From assembly GCA_009782025.1 (NCBI GenBank), contig WQUQ01000096.1:1-6179 (forward strand): a DNA stretch of 6,179 bases. Reading direction: 5' to 3'. Source of the DNA: Desulfobulbus sp. (GTDB taxonomy: Bacteria > Pseudomonadota > Gammaproteobacteria > Burkholderiales > Rhodocyclaceae). Within the stretch, counting starts at the first letter, position 1; every line of letters starts with the position of its first letter. Positions 5,280 to 6,179 of this stretch are shown one piece after another. Made by a program: the position numbers and the translations under genes. The notes beneath the pieces are model-generated. The model saw nothing but the letters and a program-made list of their open reading frames with translations. It was not told the DNA's origin and ran no database searches.

Positions 5280-6052
5280 GCGCCGCCGCCCCGCGCAAAG
5301 GCGCGACCCGCGCCGCCGATATTCCAAACGACGTGCTGCAAGCCCTGTCGCATGGCGAGATACCGAGCGCCACCCTGACCGAATGCCTGGCGCTCGATCA
5401 GGCCCGGCTGGCGCGTACCGTTTTTCCCGGCCTGTCGCCTCAGGCGCTGCAAGCGATCGATGCCGCCTGCCCGCTTGGCATTCTCAAACGCATGGCCGGC
5501 ATCGGCGCCGCACTGCTTGCTGAACTCGGCGCGGCCGGCATCGAGCAATGCGCAGCCCATAGTGCAGACACGGTGCGCGGCTGGGCCTGCTTCATGATCG
5601 GCGCACAGCCTGAACTGAGTCTGCCCTCGCGGCTGGAGGCGATTCGCCCGCTGGCCGACGACGCCCATTTCGGCGTGCGCGAATGGGCCTGGCTGGCCGT
5701 GCGACCACACCTGGCGCGAGAACTGACCGCCGCCATCGCGCTGCTTGCGCTCTGGACAAACACGCCCTCCGAACGCCTGCGCCGCTTTGCCAGCGAAGCC
5801 TTGCGCCCGCGCGGCGTGTGGTGCGCCCACATCGCCGTGCTCAAGCGCAAACCCGAACAGGCTCTCCCCATCCTGATGCCGCTACGCGCCGACCCCTCGG
5901 CCTACGTGCAGGATTCGGTGGCCAACTGGCTCAACGACGCAGCCAAGGATCAACCCGCCTGGGTCCGCGATCTCTGTGCCGAATGGCGGCAAGACGAACC
6001 CGCTGACGCCACCCGCCGCATCTGCCAACGCGCCCTGCGCAACCTCAAATAA
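5276..6052 (+). CDS. DNA alkylation repair protein, HEAT-like repeats (AlkC/AlkD type)
   Basis: A 258-residue all-helical protein that resembles HEAT-like-repeat DNA glycosylases (AlkC/AlkD superfamily), which excise N3- and N7-alkylated purines from DNA. Diagnostic blocks are HFGVREWAWLAVRPHL (131-146), RRFASEALRPRGVWCAHI (169-186), LPILMPLRADPSAYVQDS (197-214) and VANWLNDAAKDQPAWV (215-230). These look closer to the AlkC-like group than to Bacillus AlkD, though I cannot assign catalytic residues with certainty. There is no signal peptide or membrane segment. The start at 5276 overlaps the marR stop by four bases. An open extension upstream in the same frame runs inside marR and lacks support. 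Expression is therefore coupled to the regulator, so its level should follow MarR de-repression. Subfamily assignment is from motif memory. Confidence 0.8.
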   Translation: MSAAAPRKGATRAADIPNDVLQALSHGEIPSATLTECLALDQARLARTVFPGLSPQALQAIDAACPLGILKRMAGIGAALLAELGAAGIEQCAAHSADTVRGWACFMIGAQPELSLPSRLEAIRPLADDAHFGVREWAWLAVRPHLARELTAAIALLALWTNTPSERLRRFASEALRPRGVWCAHIAVLKRKPEQALPILMPLRADPSAYVQDSVANWLNDAAKDQPAWVRDLCAEWRQDEPADATRRICQRALRNLK

Positions 6053-6064
6053 AGGAGAAAACCC

Positions 6065-6179
6065 GTGTCCCGCTATCTCGTCGTCCCTGCAAAATTCACC
6101 CAAACGTGCCAACCATCCCGCACGCTGGTTTTGCCCATCCCCAACGCCGTCGCCAGCGCAAATCGAAGCCAGACGAGCG
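6065..6179 (+). CDS. Start of an unrecognised protein, cut by the window edge
   Basis: A frame opening with GTG at 6065 stays open to the window end (38 codons). A strong AAGGAG (6052-6057) lies seven bases upstream, overlapping the stop of the alkylation repair gene by one base. The visible residues begin VSRYLVVPAKFTQTC and continue with a Pro-, Ser- and Ala-rich stretch. I recognise no domain and see no signal peptide. The tight spacing (12 bases) suggests it is the third gene of the marR operon. The frame could still be by chance, given its short length; the ribosome-binding site is the main support. Confidence 0.45.
   Translation, partial: MSRYLVVPAKFTQTCQPSRTLVLPIPNAVASANRSQTS

Noticed and set aside
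4928..5830. 300-codon minus-strand frame opposite marR and the repair gene
   Set aside because: It is a shadow of two genes with clear family motifs on the plus strand.
6098..6130. Small inverted repeats CGTGC/GCACG and AACCA/TGGTT in the right-end frame
   Set aside because: Five-base arms are expected by chance and there is no U-tract, so no terminator is called.

Overview
The window is GC-rich, gene-dense bacterial DNA. The protein families, the strong G/C third-position bias and the short intergenic palindromes suggest a betaproteobacterium, perhaps of the Rhodocyclaceae/Zoogloeaceae type. This placement is inference from family resemblance only, as no marker gene is present. Five genes lie on the minus strand (about 1-4621) and three on the plus strand (4785-6179). 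The two groups diverge from one intergenic region at 4622-4784.

Left part (1-3204, all minus strand): The 5' two thirds or more of a FitA-like ribbon-helix-helix antitoxin gene runs off the left edge; its toxin gene, if present, lies outside. It has a recognisable promoter with overlapping inverted half-sites. Next is a complete gene for a divergent elongation factor G paralogue (EF-G2 type, 683 aa), followed by a strong hairpin without a U-tract. Upstream of it is a complete ParD/ParE-type toxin-antitoxin pair with a 13-base overlap and a candidate operator. The translation-factor gene is therefore bracketed by two type II toxin-antitoxin loci in the same orientation.

Middle (3205-4784): A short non-coding stretch with two head-to-head copies of a REP-like palindrome separates parD from an exported methionine sulfoxide reductase. 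That protein (429 aa) is a three-domain fusion in the order MsrA, thioredoxin-like, MsrB. It has a signal peptide and exactly five cysteines, each at a position expected to be redox-active. The 163-base divergent intergenic region carries a 19-base operator-like palindrome (CCACCATA-CTA-TATGGTGG) next to a MarR-family gene.

Right part (4785-6179, plus strand): A MarR-family regulator has a cysteine at the position of the peroxide-sensing cysteine of OhrR. It overlaps by four bases (ATGA) a HEAT-like-repeat DNA alkylation repair gene. The start of an unrecognised gene with an excellent ribosome-binding site follows 12 bases later and is cut by the window edge.

The most coherent reading is a small oxidative/electrophile stress locus. 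A possibly thiol-sensing MarR repressor would control its own operon (regulator plus alkylated-DNA repair) and perhaps the divergent exported Msr that repairs oxidised methionine in the periplasm. The palindrome also contains the regulator's Shine-Dalgarno sequence, so control could act at the RNA level as well. The regulatory link is inference from arrangement; the domain calls rest on motifs visible in the sequence.
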